From: Candidatus Magasanikiibacteriota bacterium
Lineage (GTDB): Bacteria > Patescibacteriota > Patescibacteriia > Magasanikbacterales > UBA922
Assembly: GCA_003518365.1 (NCBI GenBank)
Contig: DOYU01000022.1
Location: 93,504 to 104,690, forward strand
Length of the DNA: 11,187 nucleotides
Direction of reading: 5' to 3'
The notes beneath the pieces are model-generated. The model did not search any database. It was not told where the DNA came from and saw only the letters and a program-made list of their open reading frames with translations. Position numbers and translations under genes: made by a program. The stretch's first letter is position 1, and each line of letters opens with the position of its first letter. Below, piece after piece: positions 1 through 5,298 of this stretch.

Positions 1-11
1 TTTAAAAAAAT

Positions 12-473
12 TTACATTGAGAAACCACAAACCGCTTCAGCCACATCATCAGCTATCGCTTCTAGCACATCCTCCGGGACATGTCCAAACAGTTCATATG
101 CTTGGTGAAGCACCAAATTTTTTCCACGTTTTGCGTGTAAATTTGGTGATTGACTGCTTTGTTGTCTTAAGAACGCTGTAAGTTCGACAGTTATTTGGCC
201 GAGCTCATGGTTTATTGCATCCATGGTGCTACCATCAATTGTTCCTTTTGGTAAGCCAAGTTTTCCTTCGATTTCGCGCATAGCGTATTCATGCTTTCCA
301 TGATTTGCTCGATCCCCACTAAATTGATAGTAACGATATATTTCGTTAGTTACTTGTTCCTCTTGGTCTGTTTCACCAATTTCTTGCATGGGATCTGCTT
401 CTGGTTCTTCTGGGAGACCTATTTTTGCATTCCAGACGGCTCTCATTTCTGGAGTTAATTCTTGACGTACCAT
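12..473 (-). CDS. Hypothetical protein, 153 aa
   Basis: I do not recognise this protein. It is soluble-looking, with no signal peptide or membrane segment. The first 45 residues are rich in Glu, Pro and Asp (an acidic linker-like stretch), followed by a mixed, probably helical body with a basic patch near residues 115-118 (KRGK). The C-terminal 25 residues look amphipathic and helical and include the only cysteine. The ATG at 471-473 follows a TATAAT hexamer by less than 20 bases, so the 5' leader would be very short; there is no Shine-Dalgarno. The stop (TAA) is followed on the coding strand by a T-rich run reaching the window edge. The gene is separated from its upstream neighbour by a strong hairpin and its own promoter, so it is probably transcribed alone. 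It is real by length and promoter placement, but its function is unknown. Confidence 0.65.
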   Translation of the reverse strand: MVRQELTPEMRAVWNAKIGLPEEPEADPMQEIGETDQEEQVTNEIYRYYQFSGDRANHGKHEYAMREIEGKLGLPKGTIDGSTMDAINHELGQITVELTAFLRQQSSQSPNLHAKRGKNLVLHQAYELFGHVPEDVLEAIADDVAEAVCGFSM

Positions 474-490
474 ATGGTTTGGATAGATAT

Positions 491-517
491 ATTATAATCT
501 ATCTTATTATATGTGAA
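491..517 (-). promoter_or_regulatory. Putative promoter of the 153-aa hypothetical gene
   Basis: On the minus strand there is a perfect -10 hexamer TATAAT (491-496) and a TTCACA (512-517, 5 of 6 to TTGACA). The spacer is only 15 bp, shorter than the optimal 17, so the -35 assignment is weak. Transcription would start about 10 bases before the ATG. Confidence 0.4.
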
Positions 518-522
518 AGTAT

Positions 523-562
523 GGACACTCTGCAAGTACCGCGAGGTGCTTGCAGAGTGTCC
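523..562. repeat. Long perfect hairpin with GCGA tetraloop
   Basis: A 14-bp perfect inverted repeat (523-536 with 549-562) extends inward by three more Watson-Crick pairs and one T-G wobble (537-540 with 545-548) to a 4-base GCGA loop. Read as plus-strand RNA this is an 18-pair stem capped by a GNRA tetraloop. In the minus-strand RNA the wobble becomes an A-C mismatch and the loop is not GNRA. It lies 27 bases past the stop of the acidic-protein gene, so it could end or protect that transcript, but there is no U-tract on either side and it is not a canonical intrinsic terminator. Confidence 0.75.
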
Positions 563-589
563 GCGGGCGTGGACTAGCCGGTGCGGCTC

Positions 590-868
590 CTAGAAGCCGC
601 TGCTCCATCCCTCCTCGTCGAGGAGGTCGAAGCTCGGGCGGCGGCCCGAGAAGAGCCTCTGGTCCATGGGATCGTGGTGATCACCCATGGGCTCCCGCTC
701 GGCGGCGCCCAGATCCTCCATGAAGGTCGCCGCGTCGAGGACGTCGTCCTCGTCGATGTCGTCGTCCTCCTCCTCGTCGATGTCCATGTCGATGTCCATG
801 TCGATTTCAAACTCCCTGGGGAGCTCGTCGTCGATGCCGATGTCGTCCTCCTCGTCTCGCCCTGCCAT
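590..868 (-). CDS. Small, highly acidic low-complexity protein (92 aa)
   Basis: The function is unknown. Of 92 residues 37 are Asp or Glu; there are 6 Arg and no Lys or Cys, giving a net charge near -31. Residues 22-42 are an almost pure Asp/Glu/Ile/Met stretch with alternating D-M-D-I units. The C-terminal half is less extreme and ends in Gly-Trp-Ser-Ser-Gly-Phe. No membrane segment or known domain is visible. The start is well fixed: an AGGAGGTGA site sits six bases (from AGGAGG) before the ATG, and a near-consensus promoter lies just upstream. Codons are strongly G/C-ending (GAC, GAG, ATC, CTC), unlike every neighbour. Possible roles by analogy are a DNA-mimic, a cation-binding protein or a charged chaperone-like protein; none can be shown from sequence. 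An overlapping plus-strand frame (581-916) lacks comparable signals. Confidence 0.7.
   Translation of the reverse strand: MAGRDEEDDIGIDDELPREFEIDMDIDMDIDEEEDDDIDEDDVLDAATFMEDLGAAEREPMGDHHDPMDQRLFSGRRPSFDLLDEEGWSSGF
777..805 (-). repeat. 12-bp tandem repeat inside the acidic gene
   Basis: The plus-strand unit TCGATGTCCATG occurs twice in tandem (777-788, 789-800) with a partial third copy (801-805). On the coding strand it encodes the repeating Asp-Met-Asp-Ile stretch, so the acidic region probably grew by in-frame repeat expansion. Confidence 0.8.
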
Positions 869-871
869 CCG

Positions 872-880
872 TCACCTCCT
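872..880 (-). promoter_or_regulatory. Perfect Shine-Dalgarno of the acidic-protein gene
   Basis: The coding-strand sequence AGGAGGTGA matches the 16S rRNA anti-Shine-Dalgarno end completely and lies at suitable spacing to the ATG at 866-868. It decides the start and the strand of this gene. Most core genes in the window have no such site. Confidence 0.85.
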
Positions 881-898
881 GTCAGTGGGTGGCCGAGG

Positions 899-927
899 AA
901 TATATCATATTTTTAGCCTTTTGTCAA
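899..927 (-). promoter_or_regulatory. Near-consensus sigma70-type promoter for the acidic gene
   Basis: The minus strand carries TTGACA (922-927, 6 of 6), a 17-bp spacer, and TATATT (899-904, 5 of 6). The predicted start near 892 gives a leader of about 24 bases containing the perfect Shine-Dalgarno. This is the strongest promoter visible in the window. Confidence 0.75.
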
Positions 928-960
928 GGGGAAAACGTGCTTCCTCAGGATGAAGAAAAA

Positions 961-990
961 CAAAAAAGAGCTACATATAGCTCTTTTTTG
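961..990 (-). terminator. Intrinsic terminator, probably bidirectional
   Basis: A perfect 13-bp stem (961-973 with 978-990), centred on GAGCTA/TAGCTC with flanking A6 and T6 runs, closes on a 4-base loop. On the minus strand it is followed by more T-rich sequence. It lies 16 bases past the Nudix stop codon and so ends the leftward operon. The symmetric A/T runs would also allow it to stop plus-strand transcripts. Confidence 0.9.
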
Positions 991-1006
991 TATGTATTAT
1001 CTGATT

Positions 1007-1570
1007 TTATCTATTTTTGAATATCTTTTTTTTGAGTTCCTGATATTTCTCTTCATCTAGCAATGCCTCTACAAAGACCTGCTTTAGGCCCCAGCTAGCA
1101 GCAAAGAGAGGATTTCGAGTCGTTTGGAGTAGTTCGTCAAATGTTACTAACTTTATAGAAATTTTTTCTCCCGAGTCGAGGGATTGGGTTGCTCCATTAT
1201 GTCCGTTTCTTGCAACGTAGATGTATTCAGGGAAATACAATTTTGAATTCCCTGTAAAATGATACAGAAGCTCAATATCATCACTCGTGTAGCCACTTTC
1301 TTCTGCCATTTCTCTTTTTATTGCATTGAGTGGTTGTTCCCCTGGTTCTATTCTGCCGCCAGGAATACATGGATATGGTGCACGATTTGGTTGTTCTTGA
1401 TCGAGCATGACGATCTTGTCACCCACCGTAATAATTGCTTCTGTTGAGGGTTGCCTACTGACCATTTCGTATGTTGCAGTCGATCCATCAAACATTTCTT
1501 GCTCCCATTGATACACGTCAAAAATAACACCGGAGAAGACTTTTTTTGCTTGTGGTGGAATTGCTGACAT
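1007..1570 (-). CDS. Nudix hydrolase (ADP-ribose pyrophosphatase-like)
   Basis: This is a 187-aa Nudix-superfamily pyrophosphohydrolase. The complete Nudix box GX5EX7REUXEEXGU is present: G72, E78, R86, E87, E90, E91, G93 and Y94, with Glu90 and Glu91 the expected metal-binding and catalytic residues. The N-terminal beta strands (around residues 9-50) resemble ADP-ribose or nucleoside-diphosphate-sugar pyrophosphatases, so hydrolysis of an NDP-linked substrate to NMP plus a phosphorylated product is likely; the substrate cannot be fixed. The frame continues upstream to an ATG at 1669, but that would overlap the preceding gene by almost 100 bases. The ATG at 1570, two bases after that gene's stop, is preferred and starts at a natural Nudix N-terminus. 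It is the last gene of the leftward operon and is followed by a strong terminator. Confidence 0.9.
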   Translation of the reverse strand: MSAIPPQAKKVFSGVIFDVYQWEQEMFDGSTATYEMVSRQPSTEAIITVGDKIVMLDQEQPNRAPYPCIPGGRIEPGEQPLNAIKREMAEESGYTSDDIELLYHFTGNSKLYFPEYIYVARNGHNGATQSLDSGEKISIKLVTFDELLQTTRNPLFAASWGLKQVFVEALLDEEKYQELKKKIFKNR

Positions 1571-1572
1571 AG

Positions 1573-2241
1573 TTATGAATTTTTTGTTTGTATATCTAAA
1601 GTCGCGATTTCTTTTTGTGTTCGATAAATCACGACCATTAACCCTATGATCGATGCACCTAATATCCATGGAAGGGCCGGGGCCATATATGTTTTTCCAA
1701 AAAAAGCAAGAAGGGTGTTTATAATAATAAATACAATCCGAATTTCTGTGGGGCCAATACCAAGGTACACAATTCTGAATGTATTTGTCGCTGCAAATGC
1801 AAGAAAACTGTTTACCATGAATGCGCCGAGCACCACGAGTAAGAAAAAGAGAAGATATTTAAAGTTATCTGGCAGGATGAGCGAGTATGCAATTAAAATG
1901 GAACAGAGGAAGATGTAATCAAGGAAGTGATCCATGTAATATCCCCATTTTACCCAGCCTTCATTGCGATGTCTTCCTAGCGATCCATCGAGAGAATCGG
2001 TGAGCCATTGTAAAAAAATACAAACAGAGATAATCCACAGGACACCAAATGATTCGACTGAGGCAAGGTATCCTGTCAAGATGATACCTGCGCTCCAGAC
2101 AAGTGTCATCAGAGTCAGCATTCTACTGTTGGTCCAGCTTGGGATTTTTGGGATTGCCCAGTTGATAAAGGCTTTCTCAGGTTTGGCAAGAATGGATGCC
2201 CCAACTTTTTTGTCACCACCAAAGGGAGTGTTTTCATTCAT
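1573..2241 (-). CDS. CDP-alcohol phosphatidyltransferase family membrane protein
   Basis: This 222-aa integral membrane enzyme belongs to the family that transfers a phosphatidyl group from CDP-diacylglycerol (or a related CDP-alcohol) to an alcohol, making phospholipid head groups. The signature runs D82-x2-D85-G86-x2-G89-R90-x9-G100-x3-D104-x3-D108. All four metal-binding Asp residues are present. Two details depart from the textbook motif: Gly replaces the usual Ala before Arg90, and the R-to-G spacer is nine rather than eight. About six hydrophobic segments are visible (near residues 43-60, 65-80, 103-123, 126-150, 165-180, 190-207), the usual fold size. The acceptor alcohol cannot be read from sequence. 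It starts four bases after the HtpX-type gene and ends two bases before the Nudix gene, so it is translated from the same operon mRNA. Confidence 0.87.
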   Translation of the reverse strand: MNENTPFGGDKKVGASILAKPEKAFINWAIPKIPSWTNSRMLTLMTLVWSAGIILTGYLASVESFGVLWIISVCIFLQWLTDSLDGSLGRHRNEGWVKWGYYMDHFLDYIFLCSILIAYSLILPDNFKYLLFFLLVVLGAFMVNSFLAFAATNTFRIVYLGIGPTEIRIVFIIINTLLAFFGKTYMAPALPWILGASIIGLMVVIYRTQKEIATLDIQTKNS

Positions 2242-2245
2242 ATTG

Positions 2246-3118
2246 TTACGCCATCCCTCGCAATTTCTTCACACGATCTTCAATCGGAGGATGAGTGGAA
2301 AAAATATTGGATACACGTTTTCCTTTGAAAGGATTTGAAATGAATAGGTGTGCTGTTGCGGAATTTGCAGTTGCAAGTGGCACGTTTGATGCACTGATTT
2401 TTTCCAACGCTCGTGCAAGTCCTTCCGGATATCTTGTGAGGAGTGATCCTGATGCGTCTGCGAGATATTCTCTTTTTCGTGAGATAGCAAGTTTGATGAT
2501 TTCTGCAATGATAGGAGAGAGAATCATGAGGGCAATACCGACAATGGCAAGGACGCCACCGGCACCTTTATTTTCAGATGAACGTCCACCAAAAAAGCTC
2601 ATACGGAAAAACATGTCTGACAAGAGTGCAATAGTTCCAACAAGAACAATCACGATGGTCATGACACGAATATCGAGATTTTGGACATGAGAGAGTTCAT
2701 GTGCTGCGACGCCTTCGAGCTCTTCATTTTCGAGTGCATTGATAATACCTGTCGTAAACGCAATAGAGGCATGCTCTGGATCTCGTCCTGTTGCAAATGC
2801 ATTCATTGCAGGGGAGTCTATAATATGGACGCGAGGCATTGGCATGCCGGCAGTGATCGTCAGATTTTCTACCATGCGATACACATACGGGTTGTCTTCT
2901 TTTGTAATTTCTTTTGCTCCTGCTGATTTCAACGCTATCTTGTCACCATGAAAGTATGATAGCCATGTCATAAACATGGAGATGACAAATGCCAAAATAA
3001 CCGCGCCATAGCCATAGCCGAGATAGTTGAAGATATATCCGATGCCGATCACAACACAGAAGAAGATCAACATGAGGAGGCGGGTTTTTCGTTTGTTTGA
3101 TGTGATTTGGTTGTACAT
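2246..3118 (-). CDS. htpX: HtpX-type M48 membrane zinc metalloprotease
   Basis: HtpX degrades damaged or misfolded membrane proteins at the cytoplasmic membrane. Using the 295-codon frame numbering (TTG at 3133 as residue 1), the zinc site is H145-E-L-S-H149 with the third ligand E222 in an E-Y-L-A-D-A-S-G context. The conserved N-A-F-A-T-G-R substrate-cleft motif is at 111-117, and hydrophobic segments are near 18-37, 43-60, 155-175 and 193-215. The frame opens at TTG (3131-3133), touching the inverted repeat of the inserted cassette, but the ATG at 3116-3118 gives the usual family N-terminus (M-Y-N-Q-I) and is preferred, leaving 290 aa. It has only a weak AAGAAA upstream. It is separated from lemA, its common partner, by the GxxExxY cassette, so its leader and distance to the operon promoter have probably changed. 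Confidence 0.93.
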   Translation of the reverse strand: MYNQITSNKRKTRLLMLIFFCVVIGIGYIFNYLGYGYGAVILAFVISMFMTWLSYFHGDKIALKSAGAKEITKEDNPYVYRMVENLTITAGMPMPRVHIIDSPAMNAFATGRDPEHASIAFTTGIINALENEELEGVAAHELSHVQNLDIRVMTIVIVLVGTIALLSDMFFRMSFFGGRSSENKGAGGVLAIVGIALMILSPIIAEIIKLAISRKREYLADASGSLLTRYPEGLARALEKISASNVPLATANSATAHLFISNPFKGKRVSNIFSTHPPIEDRVKKLRGMA

Positions 3119-3133
3119 AGTATTTCTTGACAA

Positions 3134-3168
3134 ACATTCGAATTACGAATCCTTTCGAATATTCGAAT
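3134..3168. repeat. Inverted repeat, HtpX side of the GxxExxY cassette
   Basis: This 35-bp repeat matches the reverse complement of 3606-3640 at 31 of 35 positions, with the outer 17 bp identical. It is built from TTCGAAT and TACGAAT subunits and is itself partly palindromic. Its inner end shares one base with the stop codon of the GxxExxY gene, and its outer end abuts the alternative TTG codon of the HtpX frame. Confidence 0.9.
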
Positions 3169-3590
3169 CAGTTCTCTAGAAGTTTATGATTTATGACTCG
3201 TTTTATGATTACAGCATCGTATGCAAATCCTGCTACAATGGCAAGTTTCAGATCTAGTGAATCGAGGTATCCCAATGTTTGTGAAAATATTGCCTTTGGA
3301 ATATATCTTCCTCTCTTTAATTCAAGTACAATGGTTTTTTCTATCAAGAAATCTAAATAATATTTCCCAATCGTTTTGCCTTCGAATACAAGTGGTACAT
3401 AATACTGTTCTTCAAACTTGATATCTTTCTTTCGTAACCCTTCTGCAACAGCTTTTTGAATATATTTTTCAGGGATGGCCCCACCAATTGCATTGTGGAC
3501 ATCAAACAGGACGCCATTAATTGTATAACTCAGCTCAGGATAGAGAATATCTGTTCTTTTGAGTGTGTATTTCCCCCCTTGATATTCCAT
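3168..3590 (-). CDS. GxxExxY-family protein (PD-(D/E)XK nuclease fold)
   Basis: This 140-aa protein matches the GxxExxY family, assigned by fold to PD-(D/E)XK nucleases. The family signature is the segment G-G-A-I-P-E-K-Y around residues 36-43, after the typical N-terminal pattern Y-P-E-L-S-Y. The nuclease-like core is D80 (in Y-Y-L-D-F-L-I) followed by E90-L-K92, the D-x(n)-E-x-K arrangement. A Q-x2-G-Y-L segment near 104-109 matches the family's C-terminal helix. It is full length. The start is the only ATG that keeps the N-terminus; there is no Shine-Dalgarno. The biological role of the family is not established; these genes often sit in mobile or rRNA-associated contexts. Here the gene lies inside inverted repeats in the middle of an operon, and its stop touches the repeat, which argues for a selfish or mobile cassette. 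Confidence 0.88.
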   Translation of the reverse strand: MEYQGGKYTLKRTDILYPELSYTINGVLFDVHNAIGGAIPEKYIQKAVAEGLRKKDIKFEEQYYVPLVFEGKTIGKYYLDFLIEKTIVLELKRGRYIPKAIFSQTLGYLDSLDLKLAIVAGFAYDAVIIKRVINHKLLEN

Positions 3591-3605
3591 ACGCGTTGAT
3601 CAAGA

Positions 3606-3640
3606 ATTCGTACATTCGAAAATATTCGTAATTCGAATGT
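3606..3640. repeat. Inverted repeat, LemA side of the GxxExxY cassette
   Basis: This is the partner of 3134-3168. The outermost 17 bp (3624-3640) are identical in inverted orientation. The mismatches are two central bases plus two near the inner end. It lies between the lemA stop and the GxxExxY start and would be transcribed in the operon mRNA, where the two repeats could pair and loop out the GxxExxY coding sequence. Confidence 0.9.
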
Positions 3641-3641
3641 A

Positions 3642-4205
3642 TTAAAGTTCTACTTTCACATTCTCTCTCTCTGCACTGTCTTCAATTTCAAAGAAATCAA
3701 ATTTCTTGAAGTGGAGTGTGCTGCCAACCATATTGGTAGGGAAGCTTTCGAGTTTTGTGTTGAAGTCTCGGACTTGTCCGTTGTAAAATCGGCGTGATGC
3801 TTGAATTTTGTTTTCTGTATCAGAGAGTTCGTCCATGAGCTGTGCAACATTTTGGTTTGCTTTCAAATCTGGATATGCTTCAACAGCGATTTGCAATTTG
3901 CCGAGCATGCCACCGAGTGCGCCTTCTGCTGATGCAAGCGCTGCTGTGTCACCAGATTTTTGTGCGTCCATTGCTTGAGAACGAGCTTTGGTAATATTTT
4001 CGAGGAGTTCACGTTCGTGTGTCATGTATCCTTTGACACTGCTGACAAGGTTTGGGATGAGATCATGACGACGTTTGAGCTGCACGTCGATATCACTCCA
4101 TGCTTCTTGTGTTCTGTTACGCAGTTTGATGAGACCATTGTAGACGGCGACGAGCCAGAGGGCTATCACCACGACAACGGCAATGAGGATCCAAAGTCCT
4201 GTCAT
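3642..4205 (-). CDS. lemA: LemA family membrane-anchored protein
   Basis: This is a 187-aa LemA-family protein. An N-terminal signal anchor spans about residues 4-24, followed directly by the conserved Y-N-x-L-I-x-L-R-N and A-W-S-D-I-D-V-Q-L-K-R-R-H-D-L-I-P-N-L segments, then a long helical bundle with the conserved A-Y-P-D-L-K-A-N stretch and the R-R-F-Y-N motif. The length is standard. The molecular role of LemA is not settled; the gene commonly neighbours htpX and is linked to envelope stress. The start is the ATG at 4203-4205; no Shine-Dalgarno is present. It begins 24 bases after the SPFH gene and was probably next to htpX before the GxxExxY cassette entered. Confidence 0.94.
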   Translation of the reverse strand: MTGLWILIAVVVVIALWLVAVYNGLIKLRNRTQEAWSDIDVQLKRRHDLIPNLVSSVKGYMTHERELLENITKARSQAMDAQKSGDTAALASAEGALGGMLGKLQIAVEAYPDLKANQNVAQLMDELSDTENKIQASRRFYNGQVRDFNTKLESFPTNMVGSTLHFKKFDFFEIEDSAERENVKVEL

Positions 4206-4229
4206 ATGTTTGTGTAGTTAGATTAAATA

Positions 4230-5105
4230 TTATGATTGAGTGTTTTTCTTTTTGAGTGGGAGAATTCCTGCCATTTCTCCGATAACATTCACGAGTTCTG
4301 TATTTTGTGGAATGACGATTTTTGCGTTGTCTTTTAGTGCTGCTTCTACTGTTTCGAGTTGTTTGAGGAGTTGTGCGTTTCCGATAAAGTAGGTATTTGC
4401 CGCTTCGTTCACGAGTCGGATGGCTTCTGCTTGTCCTTCTGCTGCGAGGATTTTTGCTTGGCGAATACCTTCTGCTTTTTTGATTTCTGAACGTTTTGTT
4501 CCGTCTGCTTCTCGTTCGACAGCATTGGCAAAGTCGAGGGCTGCAACTTTTTCATTTTCTGCTTTGACGACTTTGTTCATGGTTTCTTGTACATCTTTTG
4601 GTGGGTCAATTTCTTTCAATTCTGCACGCACAATATCCATACCCCAGTCCTTGGTTTCTTTGCCGAGAATAGTGAGGAGTTCTGTATTGATTTTGTTTCG
4701 TTCGCTGTTTGCAGATTTCAATGTCAGCGTACCGATAATGTTTCGGAGCGTGGTGCGTGCAAGATTTACGATTTGTGTTTCGTAATTTTGTACATTGTAT
4801 TGCGCATTTTTGATGCTTTCTTCATCTGATTTTACGCGAAAATAAATTTGTGCGTCAACACGTGCATTCAAATTGTCGTTTGTGATGATTTCTTGTGGCT
4901 GTGCGTCGACCATCTGTTCTGTCACATTGATGAGATAGATATGGTCGATGATTGGGATGATCCAATTGAATCCAGGTTCTGCCAGTCGTTTATATTTTCC
5001 CAGTCGTTCGATGGTTCCTCGATGCGTTGGGCGGACGATGCGGATGCCTGCAAAGAAAATTATTATAGCAAGTACGGCAAGTACTGTCCCAAGTGATTCT
5101 ATCAT
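4230..5105 (-). CDS. SPFH/band-7 (stomatin/paraslipin-like) protein
   Basis: This is a 291-aa SPFH-domain protein. One N-terminal membrane segment (about residues 5-21) is followed by the family's R-P-T-H-R-G and E-R-L-G-K-Y entry motifs, the P-G-F-N-W-I-I-P-I-I strand, and a band-7 core to about residue 185. The C-terminus is a long Ala/Glu/Lys-rich coiled coil (about 190-255) that in relatives drives oligomerisation into membrane microdomain scaffolds. Such proteins often act with membrane proteases, and the downstream HtpX gene fits that. The frame opens at 5159, but the likely promoter -10 is at 5158-5163, so the ATG at 5103-5105 is chosen; it also gives the usual family N-terminus. It is the first gene of the leftward operon. 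Confidence 0.92.
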   Translation of the reverse strand: MIESLGTVLAVLAIIIFFAGIRIVRPTHRGTIERLGKYKRLAEPGFNWIIPIIDHIYLINVTEQMVDAQPQEIITNDNLNARVDAQIYFRVKSDEESIKNAQYNVQNYETQIVNLARTTLRNIIGTLTLKSANSERNKINTELLTILGKETKDWGMDIVRAELKEIDPPKDVQETMNKVVKAENEKVAALDFANAVEREADGTKRSEIKKAEGIRQAKILAAEGQAEAIRLVNEAANTYFIGNAQLLKQLETVEAALKDNAKIVIPQNTELVNVIGEMAGILPLKKKNTQS

Positions 5106-5119
5106 ATATATTGTTACAC

Positions 5120-5148
5120 TTGAATTAAATAGAAAGCTATGTGATAAT
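5120..5148 (+). promoter_or_regulatory. Putative rightward promoter for rseP-pheS-pheT
   Basis: The plus strand has TTGAAT (5120-5125, 4 of 6), a 17-bp spacer, and GATAAT (5143-5148, 5 of 6) preceded by a TG dinucleotide one base upstream, giving an extended -10. Transcription would begin near 5155, before the small membrane ORF at 5191 and rseP at 5299. Confidence 0.5.
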
Positions 5149-5157
5149 GATACCATC

Positions 5158-5187
5158 ATTTTAGCTCTTTTATGAGCTTTTCGTCAA
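5158..5187 (-). promoter_or_regulatory. Putative leftward promoter for the SPFH-LemA-HtpX operon
   Basis: The minus strand has TTGACG (5182-5187, 5 of 6), an 18-bp spacer, and TAAAAT (5158-5163, 5 of 6). The predicted start near 5150 leaves a leader of about 45 bases before the SPFH ATG. It lies back-to-back with the rightward promoter, and the two start sites nearly coincide. Confidence 0.55.
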
Positions 5188-5190
5188 TAT

Positions 5191-5265
5191 ATGATTCTCC
5201 TGAGTATCAGTATTGGTATCCTTATTATTCTTGGTTTGGCCATTGCTGTCGCACGTTCTGAGTAA
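5191..5265 (+). CDS. Possible 24-aa single-span membrane peptide
   Basis: A short ATG-to-TAA frame encodes 24 residues. Residues 2-20 are almost entirely hydrophobic (Ile/Leu/Gly/Ala), followed by a charged tail (Arg22, Glu24), a plausible single transmembrane helix. It begins about 36 bases after the predicted rightward transcription start and ends 33 bases before the rseP ATG. A GC-rich hairpin overlaps its last codons and stop. No Shine-Dalgarno is present, which is usual for this genome. It could be a small membrane protein, a leader peptide controlling rseP, or chance; length alone cannot decide. Confidence 0.35.
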   Translation: MILLSISIGILIILGLAIAVARSE

Positions 5266-5271
5266 CGTGCG
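5250..5271 (+). promoter_or_regulatory. Hairpin between the small ORF and rseP
   Basis: A perfect 8-bp stem (5250-5257 with 5264-5271, core GCACGTT/AACGTGC) has a 6-base loop. The stop codon of the 24-aa frame falls at the loop-to-right-arm junction. No T-run follows, so it is not a clear terminator. A translation-coupled regulatory hairpin is possible. Confidence 0.5.
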
Positions 5272-5298
5272 TTGTATGGTCTATATATCATAGTAGCT

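Larger units (their letters stand above)
3134..3640. mobile_element. Putative transposase-less cassette carrying the GxxExxY gene
   Basis: A 507-bp unit is bounded by 35-bp inverted repeats and contains only the GxxExxY gene. It lies between lemA and htpX, which otherwise form one tight leftward operon, and has inserted without breaking either gene: the lemA stop is the base triplet directly outside the right repeat boundary region (3642-3644). No obvious target duplication is seen. No transposase is encoded, so movement would need a trans-acting enzyme, or an activity of the encoded nuclease-fold protein. The call rests on repeat symmetry; homing or recombination at the repeats is an alternative. 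Confidence 0.6.

Noticed and set aside
661..720. CCATGGG-type palindromes in the acidic gene as regulatory sites
   Set aside because: They are inside the coding sequence and follow from repeated Pro-Met-Gly/Asp-His codons.
581..916. Plus-strand 111-aa frame across the GC-rich island
   Set aside because: It is the shadow of the acidic minus-strand gene, created by high GC and repeated codons. The promoter and perfect Shine-Dalgarno are on the minus strand.
1571..1669. Upstream ATG extension of the Nudix gene
   Set aside because: It would overlap the end of the phosphatidyltransferase gene by almost 100 bases and adds residues unlike Nudix N-termini.
3134..3168. TTCGAAT-rich repeats as a CRISPR or satellite array
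   Set aside because: There are only two copies in inverted orientation around one gene, with no regular spacers and no cas genes.
5106..5159. Upstream start for the SPFH protein
   Set aside because: It would begin at the promoter -10 element, ahead of the predicted transcription start, and adds 18 residues not typical of the family.
5163..5178. AGCTC/GAGCT inverted repeat as a terminator between divergent operons
   Set aside because: The stem has only five pairs and lies in the promoter spacer, where no transcript should end; an operator is at most possible.
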